NCBI GenBank assembly: GCA_945897565.1
Contig: CAMDFN010000023.1
Span: 1 to 38,433 of the forward strand
Source: Chryseobacterium gleum
GTDB taxonomy: Bacteria; Bacteroidota; Bacteroidia; Flavobacteriales_D; Crocinitomicaceae
Reading direction: 5' to 3'
DNA: 38,433 bases
Shown here one piece after another: positions 1 through 8,683 of the stretch; positions within the stretch are counted from its first letter, which is position 1; each line of letters opens with the position of its first letter. A program made the translations under genes and the position numbers. The notes beneath the pieces are model-generated. The model saw nothing but the letters and a program-made list of their open reading frames with translations, was not told where the DNA came from and made no database searches.

Positions 1-626
1 ACAGCTCCAATTTTGAAAGTGAACCCGGCCAATAAAAACAAGCTGCCAATCATGGCCATGGGGCTTTGCCAAATGCCAATAGCGAGGTTTGATTGGATTT
101 CGATGAGCTGAAAACTTCCGGTTGCTCCGTATAAAAGTGCAATTCCAAACAGAATAATAGCCGAAGCAAATGAACCTGTAAAAAAGTATTTCACGGCAGC
201 TTCGGCAGAGGTACTACTTCCTTTATCGATTCCGACTAAAACATAAATAGGAATAGAGAGAATCTCTAGGCCAATGAAAAACAACATGAGGTCGTTGGGC
301 TGAGCCATTAGAATGGCACCACACAATGAAAAAAGAATAAGACCTAGGTAATCACCGGTGTGTTCGTCGTCGTTTTTGTAACGTTTGAAACCACCTAAAA
401 TGGCCAAAAGGGTAACGGCACACAATAAAATAACAATGATACTTTGTGTAGGAATTAAAGCGGAATAAGAAGAAAAAGTAGAGGTATAACTCCCTCTGTA
501 GTATGCGGCTAAACCTGCGCCAATTAAACCTGCACTCGCAATCAAAAGAGAAGCTAAAGGTTTCTTGCTCATGCCGGCAAAAAGACCAATGAGACCAGCA
601 ATAAAGAGAATGATGATACTATCCAT
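1..626 (-). CDS. nuoN: NADH-quinone oxidoreductase subunit N, N-terminal part (cut by window edge)
   Basis: This is the last gene of the complex I operon. It encodes one of the three antiporter-like proton-pumping membrane subunits. Translation from the ATG at 626 begins MDSIIILFIAGLIGLFAGM and stays open for about 208 codons to the left edge, so the C-terminal half is missing. The visible part is a run of hydrophobic helices and includes the conserved segments LFFIGLEILSIPIYVL, with the helix-5 glutamate, and AAVKYFFTGSFASAIILFG, with the helix-7 lysine. Both are typical of the NuoN/MrpD-like family. The gene starts 8 bases after the nuoM stop on the same strand, in the usual nuoL-M-N order. 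The subunit assignment is firm. Only the missing C-terminus is uncertain. Confidence 0.95.
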   Translation of the reverse strand, partial: MDSIIILFIAGLIGLFAGMSKKPLASLLIASAGLIGAGLAAYYRGSYTSTFSSYSALIPTQSIIVILLCAVTLLAILGGFKRYKNDDEHTGDYLGLILFSLCGAILMAQPNDLMLFFIGLEILSIPIYVLVGIDKGSSTSAEAAVKYFFTGSFASAIILFGIALLYGATGSFQLIEIQSNLAIGIWQSPMAMIGSLFLLAGFTFKIGA

Positions 627-634
627 GGTGTGAA

Positions 635-2035
635 TTAATGAGTAGGTTGAGTAAGACTATGTGCAACAAAATCTGTGAGGCAATGTGGAGCGAGGCCTAA
701 ATAAATGGCCGCAACACTGAGAATGGCAAAAACCAAAAATTCTGACCAATGTAAATCTTGAAAAGAGGCAAATTTGGTTGGGCCAAACATCGGGGCTTGA
801 TAGGCGCGCAGCATATAAACAGCCCCAAGCACCAGGGTAGTGCTGGCAATGAATCCAGCGACAGCATGTGCACTAAAGAGGGCCTTGATCAAGAAGAATT
901 CGCCAATGAACCCGGCGGTAAACGGAACAGACAAGGAAACAAACGTCAGGACGGCAAACCAAAAAGCAAAGCGCGGCGCTATCTTGGCGATTCCACCTAG
1001 CTCGGACAATTGGCGGGTGCCAAGGCGCTGCTCGATGATGCCAGCGGCTAAAAACAAACCAATAGATACTATGCTGTGATTGACGATTTGAACAACTGCA
1101 ATTTGATTGGTGTGGTAATCATTGAGCATGAGTGCCGCCGCAATAAGACCAAGGTGGCTTAAAGATGCATAGGCAAATAAAGTTTTGATATCTGACTGGC
1201 GAATGGCAATAATAGCGCCATAAACAACACCAATGAGGCCGAGGGTAATGATTGGCCAACGCCAAAAATCTGTAGCAACGCCATCAAAAATAGGCAGCAC
1301 CCATTTCAAGAGGCCAAACAAGGCCATTTTGAGCATGATGGCCGATAAAAGCATGGTGCCGGCAACAGGCGCTTTGGTATAGGTTTCTGCCTGCCACGTA
1401 TGAAACGGAAACAAAGGTATTTTGACGGCAAAAGCAAACACGAAACCTCCCATAAGCCAAATACTGGTGTTGCCCAAGGCGTTGATGTCAGCAACAAGCA
1501 AGGCCTCGTAAGTTTGTTGGTTGGTGGCGTGCATCAGGCCAATGACAGCTAATAACATGGCCAATGAGCCCAATAGCGTGTATAAAAAGAATTGGAGCAG
1601 TGCGCGCGGTTTCTCAAAAGAGCCAAACAAATATAAAATCAAGAAGATGGGCAACAAAGTGAGCTCCCAGAAGATATAAAAGCCAAGGATGGTGTTGGTG
1701 GTAAAAACACCGATGAGGCCAAATTGCATCAGTAAGGCGAGGGCTGTAAACTTGTTGTCATTGACAATTTTGCTGGTGAAGTTGCTCAAAAAGACGAGTA
1801 ACAAAACCGCATTGGTGAGCAAAATCATGGTGAAGCCAAGGCTGTCAATAGAAAAGCGCACAAAACGGAGTCCGAAATCGATGAGGATTTGCTCTTCTGG
1901 TTGGAAATAACAAACTGCTACAATGCTCCAAACAAGCGCAATGGCAGTGGAAAGAAGTCCGAATAGACGTGTGAAGGCACTTGGCATAAACCAAGCCACC
2001 AAACTAAAAACAAGAGGTAAAAGAATTAGTGCCAA
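635..2035 (-). CDS. nuoM: NADH-quinone oxidoreductase subunit M
   Basis: This is an antiporter-like proton-pumping subunit of complex I in the inner membrane. About 14 hydrophobic helices are readable. Family landmarks are NTILGFYIFWELTLLPIFL, with the glutamate of helix 5, and FHTWQAETYTKAPVAGTMLL, the conserved NuoM loop and helix-7 region. No in-frame ATG exists near the N-terminus. The two candidate starts are TTG at 2035, giving MALILLPLVFSL and overlapping the nuoL stop by 10 bases, and TTG at 2092, which would add 19 non-hydrophobic residues read out of frame through nuoL. I chose 2035 because NuoM proteins normally start directly with the first membrane helix. The resulting protein is about 466 residues, normal for the family. 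It lies between nuoL and nuoN. Identity is certain; the start is not. Confidence 0.93.
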   Translation of the reverse strand: MALILLPLVFSLVAWFMPSAFTRLFGLLSTAIALVWSIVAVCYFQPEEQILIDFGLRFVRFSIDSLGFTMILLTNAVLLLVFLSNFTSKIVNDNKFTALALLMQFGLIGVFTTNTILGFYIFWELTLLPIFLILYLFGSFEKPRALLQFFLYTLLGSLAMLLAVIGLMHATNQQTYEALLVADINALGNTSIWLMGGFVFAFAVKIPLFPFHTWQAETYTKAPVAGTMLLSAIMLKMALFGLLKWVLPIFDGVATDFWRWPIITLGLIGVVYGAIIAIRQSDIKTLFAYASLSHLGLIAAALMLNDYHTNQIAVVQIVNHSIVSIGLFLAAGIIEQRLGTRQLSELGGIAKIAPRFAFWFAVLTFVSLSVPFTAGFIGEFFLIKALFSAHAVAGFIASTTLVLGAVYMLRAYQAPMFGPTKFASFQDLHWSEFLVFAILSVAAIYLGLAPHCLTDFVAHSLTQPTH

Positions 2036-3954
2036 ACCGATAGTTTTAAAATGTAATATGCAACAAAAGTGATCAGACCAAAAACCATCCAAAATAGATA
2101 GCTACTCAAGAAACCTGTTTGCCATTTGCGGGTCAGGTTGGCTGTGTTGAGAATGCCGTCGGCGAGTGCATAGACACCATTGCGCAAGAGTTGGATGTCG
2201 AGTACTTTGCCTGCAAAATCAGAGAGTGCAAGTAAAGGCTTTACAAAAATAGTGTTGTAGATTTCGTCGACGTATAGTTTTTGTGCAGAGAGTTGCTCCC
2301 AGGTTGAAAGTGAGGCATCTTCTTTGGCCGTTGCACCTTTTTTGGCATAAGTGAGGTAAGCCCAGATGAATACACCAATGGCAATGGCACTTGCAAAAAC
2401 CATAAGGCTCATAGAGGTGCTGAAATCTAGATGTGCGTTGTGAACCGCCGATAAGCCAAAGGTGCCGTGGCTCAGGTAGTGGTCAAACCAATGTGCTGTA
2501 CTTTTGATAAAGAGACCCGGTAAATTGAGCAAACCGCCAAAAACGGAGAGCAGTGCAAGTACAAGCAAAGGAAGGGTCATGGACAAACCACTTTCGTGGA
2601 CTTTACTTTGCAGTGCGGCACCGCCTCTGAACTGACCTTGGAAAGTCAGAAAATACAGTCTAAACATGTAGATAGCAGTCATGGTAACGGCAAGTACCAA
2701 TACACCATAAACAACAGGGTTGTGGTGGAGGGCTTGTGCCATGATTTCATCTTTGGAGAAAAATCCGGATAAGAATGGAATGCCGGCAATAGCCATGGTG
2801 CCAATCAAGAAAGTAAAGTGGGTAATAGGCATGAGTTTGGCCAAACCACCCATTTTGCGGATGTCTTGTTCTTCGTGCATGCCGTGGATTACAGACCCTG
2901 AGCCAAGGAATAACAAGGCTTTAAAGAAGGCGTGGGTAGTGACATGGAAAAGTGCAACCGTGTAAGCGCCGAATCCGAGGGCAACGAACATGAGGCCAAG
3001 TTGAGATACCGTTGAATAGGCCAGCACTTTTTTGATATCGTTTTGGCGCAAGGCCATAAATGCAGCCACAAGAGTGGTGGCCAAACCAACATATAGAATG
3101 ACATCTTTTGTAAATGGCGCAAGTTCGAATAAGAAATTAGAGCGTACAGTGAGGTAAATACCTGCAGTAACCATGGTTGCTGCGTGTATGAGTGCCGATA
3201 CAGGCGTGGGCCCTGCCATGGCATCTGGAAGCCATGTAAATAAAGGAATTTGAGCACTTTTACCAGTAGCGGCAATGAACAAACTCAAGGTAATGAAGAG
3301 CATGGCGCCGCCTTGTAAGGCTGTATTCCCTTCAAGCGCTTTGCCAATTTGCAAAAATTCAAGTGTATTGAATTGCCCAAGGAGCATAAATAAAGCGAGC
3401 AAAAGGCCTACATCACCAATTCGGTTCATGATAAACGCTTTGCGACCAGCGAGGCTGTTGGCCAATCCTTTTTCGGTATCGTTGTAATGAAAACTGATCA
3501 GCAAGTAGGAGCACATCCCAACGCCTTCCCATCCAAAGAACAATACAAAGTAATTTGAACCAAGAACCAATAGCAACATCGAGAAGATGAACAAATTCAA
3601 ATAGGTAAAAAACTTATGGTAACCTTCGTCGTGGCTCATGTAGCCCATTGAGAAAAGATGAATGAGCGAACCAACACCCGTGATAATGAGGGTCATCCAG
3701 ACAGACAAGGCATCAATTTGAAATGAAGCATTGATTTGCAACTGATCGAAGTTGATGATAGTGAACAATTTGACGATTTGTGTTCCGTGAAGCCCAGAAA
3801 ATAGGGTGGTAGCCAAAAGAAAAGCAGTAAAAACAACCCCAGTGGCCAAACCACCAACCAATGTTTTGGGCATTTTTTTGCCAAAAAGCCCGTTGATTGC
3901 AAAGCCAATTAAAGGCAGGGCAATGATGAGTAGAAGCGTCAGGTCTTTAGCCAT
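2026..3954 (-). CDS. nuoL: NADH-quinone oxidoreductase subunit L
   Basis: This is the largest antiporter-like subunit of complex I, at the distal end of the membrane arm. The 642-residue length is normal. Family signatures are FFGWEGVGMCSYLLISF, GKSAQIPLFTWLPDAMAGP and PVSALIHAATMVTAGIYL, as well as the discontinuous-helix region around HAFFKALLFLGSGSVIHG. The C-terminal part is more hydrophilic before a last hydrophobic segment, which fits the long lateral helix and final anchor of NuoL. The ATG at 3954 lies 2 bases after the nuoK stop. The 3' end overlaps the likely nuoM start by about 10 bases, suggesting translational coupling. Confidence 0.97.
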   Translation of the reverse strand: MAKDLTLLLIIALPLIGFAINGLFGKKMPKTLVGGLATGVVFTAFLLATTLFSGLHGTQIVKLFTIINFDQLQINASFQIDALSVWMTLIITGVGSLIHLFSMGYMSHDEGYHKFFTYLNLFIFSMLLLVLGSNYFVLFFGWEGVGMCSYLLISFHYNDTEKGLANSLAGRKAFIMNRIGDVGLLLALFMLLGQFNTLEFLQIGKALEGNTALQGGAMLFITLSLFIAATGKSAQIPLFTWLPDAMAGPTPVSALIHAATMVTAGIYLTVRSNFLFELAPFTKDVILYVGLATTLVAAFMALRQNDIKKVLAYSTVSQLGLMFVALGFGAYTVALFHVTTHAFFKALLFLGSGSVIHGMHEEQDIRKMGGLAKLMPITHFTFLIGTMAIAGIPFLSGFFSKDEIMAQALHHNPVVYGVLVLAVTMTAIYMFRLYFLTFQGQFRGGAALQSKVHESGLSMTLPLLVLALLSVFGGLLNLPGLFIKSTAHWFDHYLSHGTFGLSAVHNAHLDFSTSMSLMVFASAIAIGVFIWAYLTYAKKGATAKEDASLSTWEQLSAQKLYVDEIYNTIFVKPLLALSDFAGKVLDIQLLRNGVYALADGILNTANLTRKWQTGFLSSYLFWMVFGLITFVAYYILKLSVWH

Positions 3955-3956
3955 TG

Positions 3957-4280
3957 TTAATTTTTAAGTTTGTTGTACATATCGATATCGATGGACTTCA
4001 GGTTGCGGTAAGCCATGACAATAATGGATAGGCCTACGGTTGCTTCTGCTGCAGCTACAACCATGGTGAAGAACACAAAAATTTGCGCATCGCCGTTGTT
4101 GTAGTAGGTAGAAAACGTTACGAGCATGAGGTTTACGGCATTGAGCATGAGTTCAATACACATCAAAAGCACGATCATGTTTTTGCGCGTCATGGCGCCG
4201 ATGGCACCTATTGTAAAGAGCGCAAAGGAGACAAATAGATAAAAATCGAGGGAAGTCCCGATGCTAGAAGCTGCTTGCAT
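3957..4280 (-). CDS. nuoK: NADH-quinone oxidoreductase subunit K
   Basis: This is a small three-helix membrane subunit of complex I, about 107 residues. The core FYLFVSFALFTIGAIGAMTRKN and VLLMCIELMLNAVNLMLV carries the buried glutamate of helix 2. It is followed by AAAEATVGLSIIVMAYR, which holds the second conserved glutamate, and these are the NuoK hallmark. I placed the start at the ATG at 4280 (MQAASSIGTS). The frame stays open further upstream to 4364, but that extension reads out of frame through the nuoJ C-terminus and is not NuoK-like. With this start the gene begins 1 base after the nuoJ stop. Confidence 0.95.
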   Translation of the reverse strand: MQAASSIGTSLDFYLFVSFALFTIGAIGAMTRKNMIVLLMCIELMLNAVNLMLVTFSTYYNNGDAQIFVFFTMVVAAAEATVGLSIIVMAYRNLKSIDIDMYNKLKN

Positions 4281-4281
4281 A

Positions 4282-4794
4282 TTATTCGATGATTTGGTTT
4301 TCGCGTTTGGCCAGCAAGATAGCACCAACCATGGCGGCGATAAATAGAATAGAAGTGAGTTCAAAGGCTACTATGTACTTTGAAAACAGCAGGTTGCCGA
4401 GTTCTTTGACTAGTCCGATTTGACTGTGGTTTTCACGGTAAGACTGCCCCAAGATGAGGGTGTCTTTGAGTGCTGTAATGAGCACTAAAAAGAGCGATCC
4501 GCCGGCAATGAATGCAGCAAGTTGAGAGCCTCTGGTGGCCATGGGCTCCATCTCTTTGTTGAGGTTCAGGAGCATCAGTACAAATAAGAACAAGACCATA
4601 ATGGCGCCTGCATAGACAATCATGTTCACGACAGCTAAAAATTGAGCGTTCATCATGATGTACATAGAAGTAATCAAAAAGAAGGTAACGACTAAATAAA
4701 TGACGCTGCGCACTGGGTGCTTACTGAGCACGACCATTAATGCCGATGCAAGCGTAAGGCTTCCTAAGATAATGGAGATGATTTGTAAACTCAT
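4282..4794 (-). CDS. nuoJ: NADH-quinone oxidoreductase subunit J
   Basis: This is a membrane subunit of complex I (the chain 6 family), 170 residues with five hydrophobic segments. It contains the conserved block around HPVRSVIYLVVTFFLITSMY and the glycine-containing helix NMIVYAGAIMVLFLFVLMLL, which corresponds to the pi-bulge helix 3 involved in coupling. The ATG at 4794 overlaps the nuoI stop in an ATGA arrangement. The C-terminal GAILLAKRENQIIE is typical of Bacteroidota NuoJ in being short. The gene lies in standard order between nuoI and nuoK. Confidence 0.95.
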   Translation of the reverse strand: MSLQIISIILGSLTLASALMVVLSKHPVRSVIYLVVTFFLITSMYIMMNAQFLAVVNMIVYAGAIMVLFLFVLMLLNLNKEMEPMATRGSQLAAFIAGGSLFLVLITALKDTLILGQSYRENHSQIGLVKELGNLLFSKYIVAFELTSILFIAAMVGAILLAKRENQIIE

Positions 4795-5333
4795 AATTGT
4801 GTACGTTTACCGGTGTGTTGTCTTTTGGTGATGTCTATGCGCTGCTCTATGGTTTCAACGAGTTTGTCTTTGCCGTAGGTGAAGCTGTCGCGCTCAAAGT
4901 AGGTGGGCACTAAGCGGTCGGTCAAGAAAACGGCTTCTTTGGGGCAGGCTTCTTCACACAAGCCGCAGAAAATGCAGCGCAGCATATTGATTTCATAGGT
5001 GGCGGCATATTTTTCTTCGCGGTAGAGGTGTTCTTCACCGCGCTCGCGTTCAGCTGAGGTCATGGTGATGGCTTCTGCAGGGCATGCCACGGCACATAGG
5101 CCACAGGCGGTGCAGTTTTCTCTGCCTGCTTCGTCTCTTTTCAGGACGTGCTGCCCGCGGTAAACAGGTGCAAATTCGCGGGTTTCTTCTGGGTATTTAA
5201 TCGTTTTGCGCTTGCGCAACATGTGGCGCATTGTTGTGAGCATACCACTGATAATGGCAGGAAGATAAATCTTCTCCCAAAGTGTCATGGGCTTGTCAGA
5301 AACGACTTTTTTGCGATTGGTTAAGCTTTCCAT
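4791..5333 (-). CDS. nuoI: NADH-quinone oxidoreductase subunit I
   Basis: This is a ferredoxin-like subunit that carries the two [4Fe-4S] clusters N6a and N6b, linking the peripheral arm to cluster N2. Two CxxCxxCxxxC motifs are visible: CTACGLCAVAC at residues 74-84 and CIFCGLCEEAC at 120-130, each followed by a proline. An N-terminal amphipathic region (residues 17-40) probably lies on the membrane. The 180-residue length is usual. The ATG at 5333 gives MESLTNRKKVV; the nuoH stop lies 13 bases upstream. The 3' end overlaps nuoJ by 4 bases. Confidence 0.97.
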   Translation of the reverse strand: MESLTNRKKVVSDKPMTLWEKIYLPAIISGMLTTMRHMLRKRKTIKYPEETREFAPVYRGQHVLKRDEAGRENCTACGLCAVACPAEAITMTSAERERGEEHLYREEKYAATYEINMLRCIFCGLCEEACPKEAVFLTDRLVPTYFERDSFTYGKDKLVETIEQRIDITKRQHTGKRTQL

Positions 5334-5346
5334 TGTATATACTTAA

Positions 5347-6372
5347 TTAGAACCAGCCATTTTTATAGGCGATGACCAAACCAGTTACCAATAAATTGAC
5401 AAGTGATAGTGGAAGTAGTGATTTCCAGCCCAAGTGCATGAGTTGGTCAAAACGAAAGCGAGGGATTGTCCAGCGGATCCACATGATCACGAAAATGAAT
5501 AAAAAGATTTTGGTGGCAAAAGCAGCGATGCCAAGAATAGCGAGTGTGTTGCCGCTGAAATGACTCATGCCAGGGAAGTTGTAGCCGCCAAAGAACAAAA
5601 TGGCCATGATGGCTGAAGACACAAACATAGAGGTGTATTCTGCAAACAAATACAAGCCTAGTTTCATGGAGCTGTACTCGGTGTGGTAACCACCAACAAG
5701 TTCAGATTCACATTCTGGTAAGTCGAAAGGTGCTCTGTTGAGCTCTGCTAAGGCACAAATAAAGAAAATGAGAAAGGCAACAGGTTGGTAAACAATATTC
5801 CAGACGCCACTTTGTTGGGCAACTATATCATTTAAACTAAGAGATCCTGACAACAAAACGATCGTGATGGCTGAAACGCCCATGGCAAGCTCGTAGGAAA
5901 TCATTTGCGAGCTGGCGCGAATGGCTCCGTAGAGGGAGTATTTGTTGTTAGACGCCCAACCACCGATCATGATGCCGTAAACACCAATGGAGATGACGCC
6001 AAAAACATATAGGATACCAATGTTGATGTCGGCAACTTGCAAAGTGATGTCGCGACCAAAAAGGTGTAGTTTAGGACCCCATGGAATGACTGCGCTGGTA
6101 ATGAGTGCTGTAAACATGGCGATGCCAGGCCCTATAATGAACAACCATTTGTCGGCTTTTGCCGGAATAAAATCTTCTTTGAGGAACATTTTTACACCAT
6201 CGGCAATAGGTTGAAGAATGCCAAATGGCCCTGCGCGGTCTGGCCCAACGCGGTCTTGGATCCAGGCGGCAAGTTTGCGTTCAAAGTAGGTCATGTAGGC
6301 TGCTGCACCCAAAGAAACCAGGAAGAGCAGAATGACGAGTATTGATTTTTCTATAAGCAACGCGGTGTCCAT
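5347..6372 (-). CDS. nuoH: NADH-quinone oxidoreductase subunit H
   Basis: This is a membrane subunit of complex I that, with NuoB and NuoD, forms the quinone-binding chamber. The 341-residue protein has about eight hydrophobic helices. NuoH landmarks are YFERKLAAWIQDRVGPDRAG, followed by the ADGVKMFLKED loop and AELNRAPFDLPECESELVGG, the acidic loop near the quinone site. The sequence HTEYSSMKLGLYLFAEY follows. The ATG at 6372 shares its A with the TAA stop of nuoG, so the two are probably translationally coupled. Confidence 0.97.
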   Translation of the reverse strand: MDTALLIEKSILVILLFLVSLGAAAYMTYFERKLAAWIQDRVGPDRAGPFGILQPIADGVKMFLKEDFIPAKADKWLFIIGPGIAMFTALITSAVIPWGPKLHLFGRDITLQVADINIGILYVFGVISIGVYGIMIGGWASNNKYSLYGAIRASSQMISYELAMGVSAITIVLLSGSLSLNDIVAQQSGVWNIVYQPVAFLIFFICALAELNRAPFDLPECESELVGGYHTEYSSMKLGLYLFAEYTSMFVSSAIMAILFFGGYNFPGMSHFSGNTLAILGIAAFATKIFLFIFVIMWIRWTIPRFRFDQLMHLGWKSLLPLSLVNLLVTGLVIAYKNGWF

Positions 6373-7334
6373 TAGTGCAGGAGTTTGGGGTTGTTGTCGT
6401 TTTTGGTAGCGTATTTGCCTTGTGAGATGACAGAATGACGGTCAATTTTGCGCGGGCCAATGAGGTTCCAGTTGCTTGGGTCTTTTTTGTCAAAGCGGCA
6501 ATCGTTGCAGATCCAGGCGGTTTTGTCTTCGATGGTTTCTACTTCACCGTATTTGTCTTTGCGGGCAGTAACGCGGAAGATTTCGTTACCGAACATCCAA
6601 ACCACAGCTTTTCCTGAGCATTTGCTGCAAGCACATTCGGCTTCGTATGGTTTTAAGAACCACACGCGCGATTTGAAACGGAAGGTTTTGTCGGTGAGGG
6701 CGCCCACTGGGCAAACGTCGATCATGTTGCCAGAGAAGTCGTTGTCTATGGCGTTTTCGATGTAAGTGGATATTTCGGCGTGTTCGCCGCGATGCAATAC
6801 GCCGTGTACGCGAGAATTGGTGAGCTGATTGGCCACAGCCACACAACGGTAGCACAAAATGCAACGGTTCATGTGCAACTTGATTTTGTTGCCAATATCG
6901 ATAGGGCTAAAGGTACGGCGCTCTTCGCGGTAACGCGTTTTGGCCGAACCGTGTTCGTAGCCGAGGTCTTGTAAATGACACTCGCCAGCTTGATCGCAAA
7001 CAGGGCAATCTAGCGGATGGTTGACCAACAAAAACTCTACAACACCGCCTCGGTTCGCGTGAACGCGCTCAGAGGATTTGTTCTTGACAATCATGCCATC
7101 CATTACAGGCGTTGAGCAAGAGGCCACTAACTTTGGCATCGGACGCGGGTCGGCTGTTGAGCCTGCAGCAACTTCTACCAAGCAAGTGCGACATTTGCCG
7201 CCTGTGCCAGGGAGTTTGCTGTAATAGCACATGGCAGGAGGCACGAGGTCTCCGCCAGCTTGGCGTGCAGCGTTGAGGATGGTAGTGCCCGGTGCTACTT
7301 CAATTTCGACGTCGTCAATAGTTACTTTTATCAT
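6372..7334 (-). CDS. nuoG: NADH-quinone oxidoreductase subunit G, short form without the molybdopterin domain
   Basis: This is an iron-sulfur subunit of the complex I peripheral arm. The protein is only 320 residues, while Escherichia coli NuoG is about 900. An N-terminal [2Fe-2S] ferredoxin domain has Cys36, Cys48, Cys51 and Cys73. The N5-type ligands His106, Cys110, Cys113 and Cys119 follow, and then the N4-type [4Fe-4S] ligands Cys158, Cys161, Cys164 and Cys208. A short tail carries further cysteines (Cys234, Cys236, Cys239, Cys276, Cys279) resembling the N7/Mo-bis-MGD Fe-S domain, after which the protein simply ends. I chose the ATG at 7334 (MIKVTIDD), 4 bases after the nuoF stop. A start at 7349 would add five residues and overlap nuoF. 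Short NuoG proteins are known in Bacteroidota, so this is probably a lineage trait and not a truncation. Confidence 0.95.
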   Translation of the reverse strand: MIKVTIDDVEIEVAPGTTILNAARQAGGDLVPPAMCYYSKLPGTGGKCRTCLVEVAAGSTADPRPMPKLVASCSTPVMDGMIVKNKSSERVHANRGGVVEFLLVNHPLDCPVCDQAGECHLQDLGYEHGSAKTRYREERRTFSPIDIGNKIKLHMNRCILCYRCVAVANQLTNSRVHGVLHRGEHAEISTYIENAIDNDFSGNMIDVCPVGALTDKTFRFKSRVWFLKPYEAECACSKCSGKAVVWMFGNEIFRVTARKDKYGEVETIEDKTAWICNDCRFDKKDPSNWNLIGPRKIDRHSVISQGKYATKNDNNPKLLH

Positions 7335-7338
7335 AGGA

Positions 7339-8679
7339 CTAAGCTTCAAGCGGTGCTTGGATTAAACCATAATTTCTTGTTTGCGCCTCTTGTGGAGACT
7401 TCACGTGCCATTCAAATTCATCTCTGAAATGGCGAATAGCGGCAGCTACAGGCCAAGCGGCAGCATCACCTAGTGGGCAAATAGTGTTGCCTTCAATTTT
7501 TTTGTTGATTTCTTCGAGCAGGCTGATGTCTTCGAGCGTGCCGCGGCCGTGCTCTAGGCGGTAAAGTACCTTTTCCATCCAGCTGGTGCCTTCTCTACAC
7601 GGCGAACATTGCCCACAAGATTCATGTGCATAAAAACGGGCAAAGTTCCAGGTATTGCGCACAATGCATTGGTCTTCGTCAAAAACGATAAAACCCCCAG
7701 AGCCAAGCATAGAGCCACTTGCAAAACCACCATCGGCTAAACTTTCGTAGGTCATGAGGCGGTCTGCACCTGCAGCTGTTTTGGTCACGAGGTAGTGCGG
7801 TAAAATAGGGACAGATGAGCCACCAGGTATACAAGCCTTCAGTTTTTTGCCATTGGCGATGCCGCGGCAGTAGTTGTCGCCGTAGATGAATTCTTCGACA
7901 GATAAGCCGAGTTCAATTTCATAAACACCTGGCCTAACAAGGTTGCCGCTCGCTGAGATGAGTTTGGTTCCGGTAGAGCGCTCGATGCCAATCTTGGCAT
8001 AGGCCTCTCCACCTTCATTGACAATGGGCACAACAGCCGCAATAGATTCGACGTTATTGACAACGGTTGGGTTATTCCACAAACCTTTCACAGCAGGAAA
8101 GGGTGGTTTCATGCGTGGATTGCCGCGTTTGCCTTCGAGTGACTCGAGTAGGGCGGTTTCTTCGCCGCAAATATAAGCCCCACCACCGGGTGTCACTACG
8201 AGGTCGAGGTCATAGCCCGAACCGAGAATATTTTTACCGAGCATGCCGTTGGCATAGGCTTCAGCAATTGCTTTTTCGAGAATGCGCAAGACAAACATGA
8301 ACTCGCCACGAATGTAGATGTAAGATCGGCGCGCACCCAATGCATAGCTCGAGGTGATCATGCCTTCGATGAGCAAATGCGGAAGTTTTTCCATGAGGTA
8401 GCGGTCTTTGAACGTACCTGGCTCGGATTCGTCTGCGTTGCACACCAAGTGGCGTTCTACACCCTCTGGCTTGGCCAAAAACGACCATTTCATACCAGTA
8501 GGGAAACCTGCGCCTCCACGACCACGTAAACCTGATTTTTTAACCTCTTCGACGACGTCTTCGGGGCTCATGGTTTTGAGTGCCTTTTCTACCGATGCAT
8601 AGCCGCCGTGTTTGCGGTAAGTTTCGTAGGAAGTGATTCCAGGAACTTCTGCGTGTTCTATGAGTAGTTTTCTTGACAT
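7339..8679 (-). CDS. nuoF: NADH-quinone oxidoreductase subunit F (NADH/FMN-binding)
   Basis: This subunit oxidises NADH and holds FMN and cluster N3. The glycine-rich NADH/FMN segment GLRGRGGAGFPTGMKW covers about residues 50-65. A second glycine-rich part, PGGGAYICGEETALLESLEG, lies at about 164-183. Cluster N3 ligands are Cys355, Cys358 and Cys361 in ESCGQCSPCREG, with Cys401 in CPLGDAAAWPV; this Cx2Cx2Cx39C spacing matches the family. The 446-residue length is normal. The ATG at 8679 is 4 bases after the nuoE stop. Confidence 0.98.
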   Translation of the reverse strand: MSRKLLIEHAEVPGITSYETYRKHGGYASVEKALKTMSPEDVVEEVKKSGLRGRGGAGFPTGMKWSFLAKPEGVERHLVCNADESEPGTFKDRYLMEKLPHLLIEGMITSSYALGARRSYIYIRGEFMFVLRILEKAIAEAYANGMLGKNILGSGYDLDLVVTPGGGAYICGEETALLESLEGKRGNPRMKPPFPAVKGLWNNPTVVNNVESIAAVVPIVNEGGEAYAKIGIERSTGTKLISASGNLVRPGVYEIELGLSVEEFIYGDNYCRGIANGKKLKACIPGGSSVPILPHYLVTKTAAGADRLMTYESLADGGFASGSMLGSGGFIVFDEDQCIVRNTWNFARFYAHESCGQCSPCREGTSWMEKVLYRLEHGRGTLEDISLLEEINKKIEGNTICPLGDAAAWPVAAAIRHFRDEFEWHVKSPQEAQTRNYGLIQAPLEA

Positions 8680-8683
8680 TGGC

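Noticed and set aside
2889-3275. Open frame of 128 codons inside nuoL on the same strand
   Set aside because: It lies entirely within the well-supported nuoL frame, has no family motif and looks like a chance alternative frame.
6372-7334. NuoG as a truncated pseudogene
   Set aside because: All ligands of the three Fe-S sites are intact and the stop codon is coupled to nuoH; the short form is better explained as a lineage feature.
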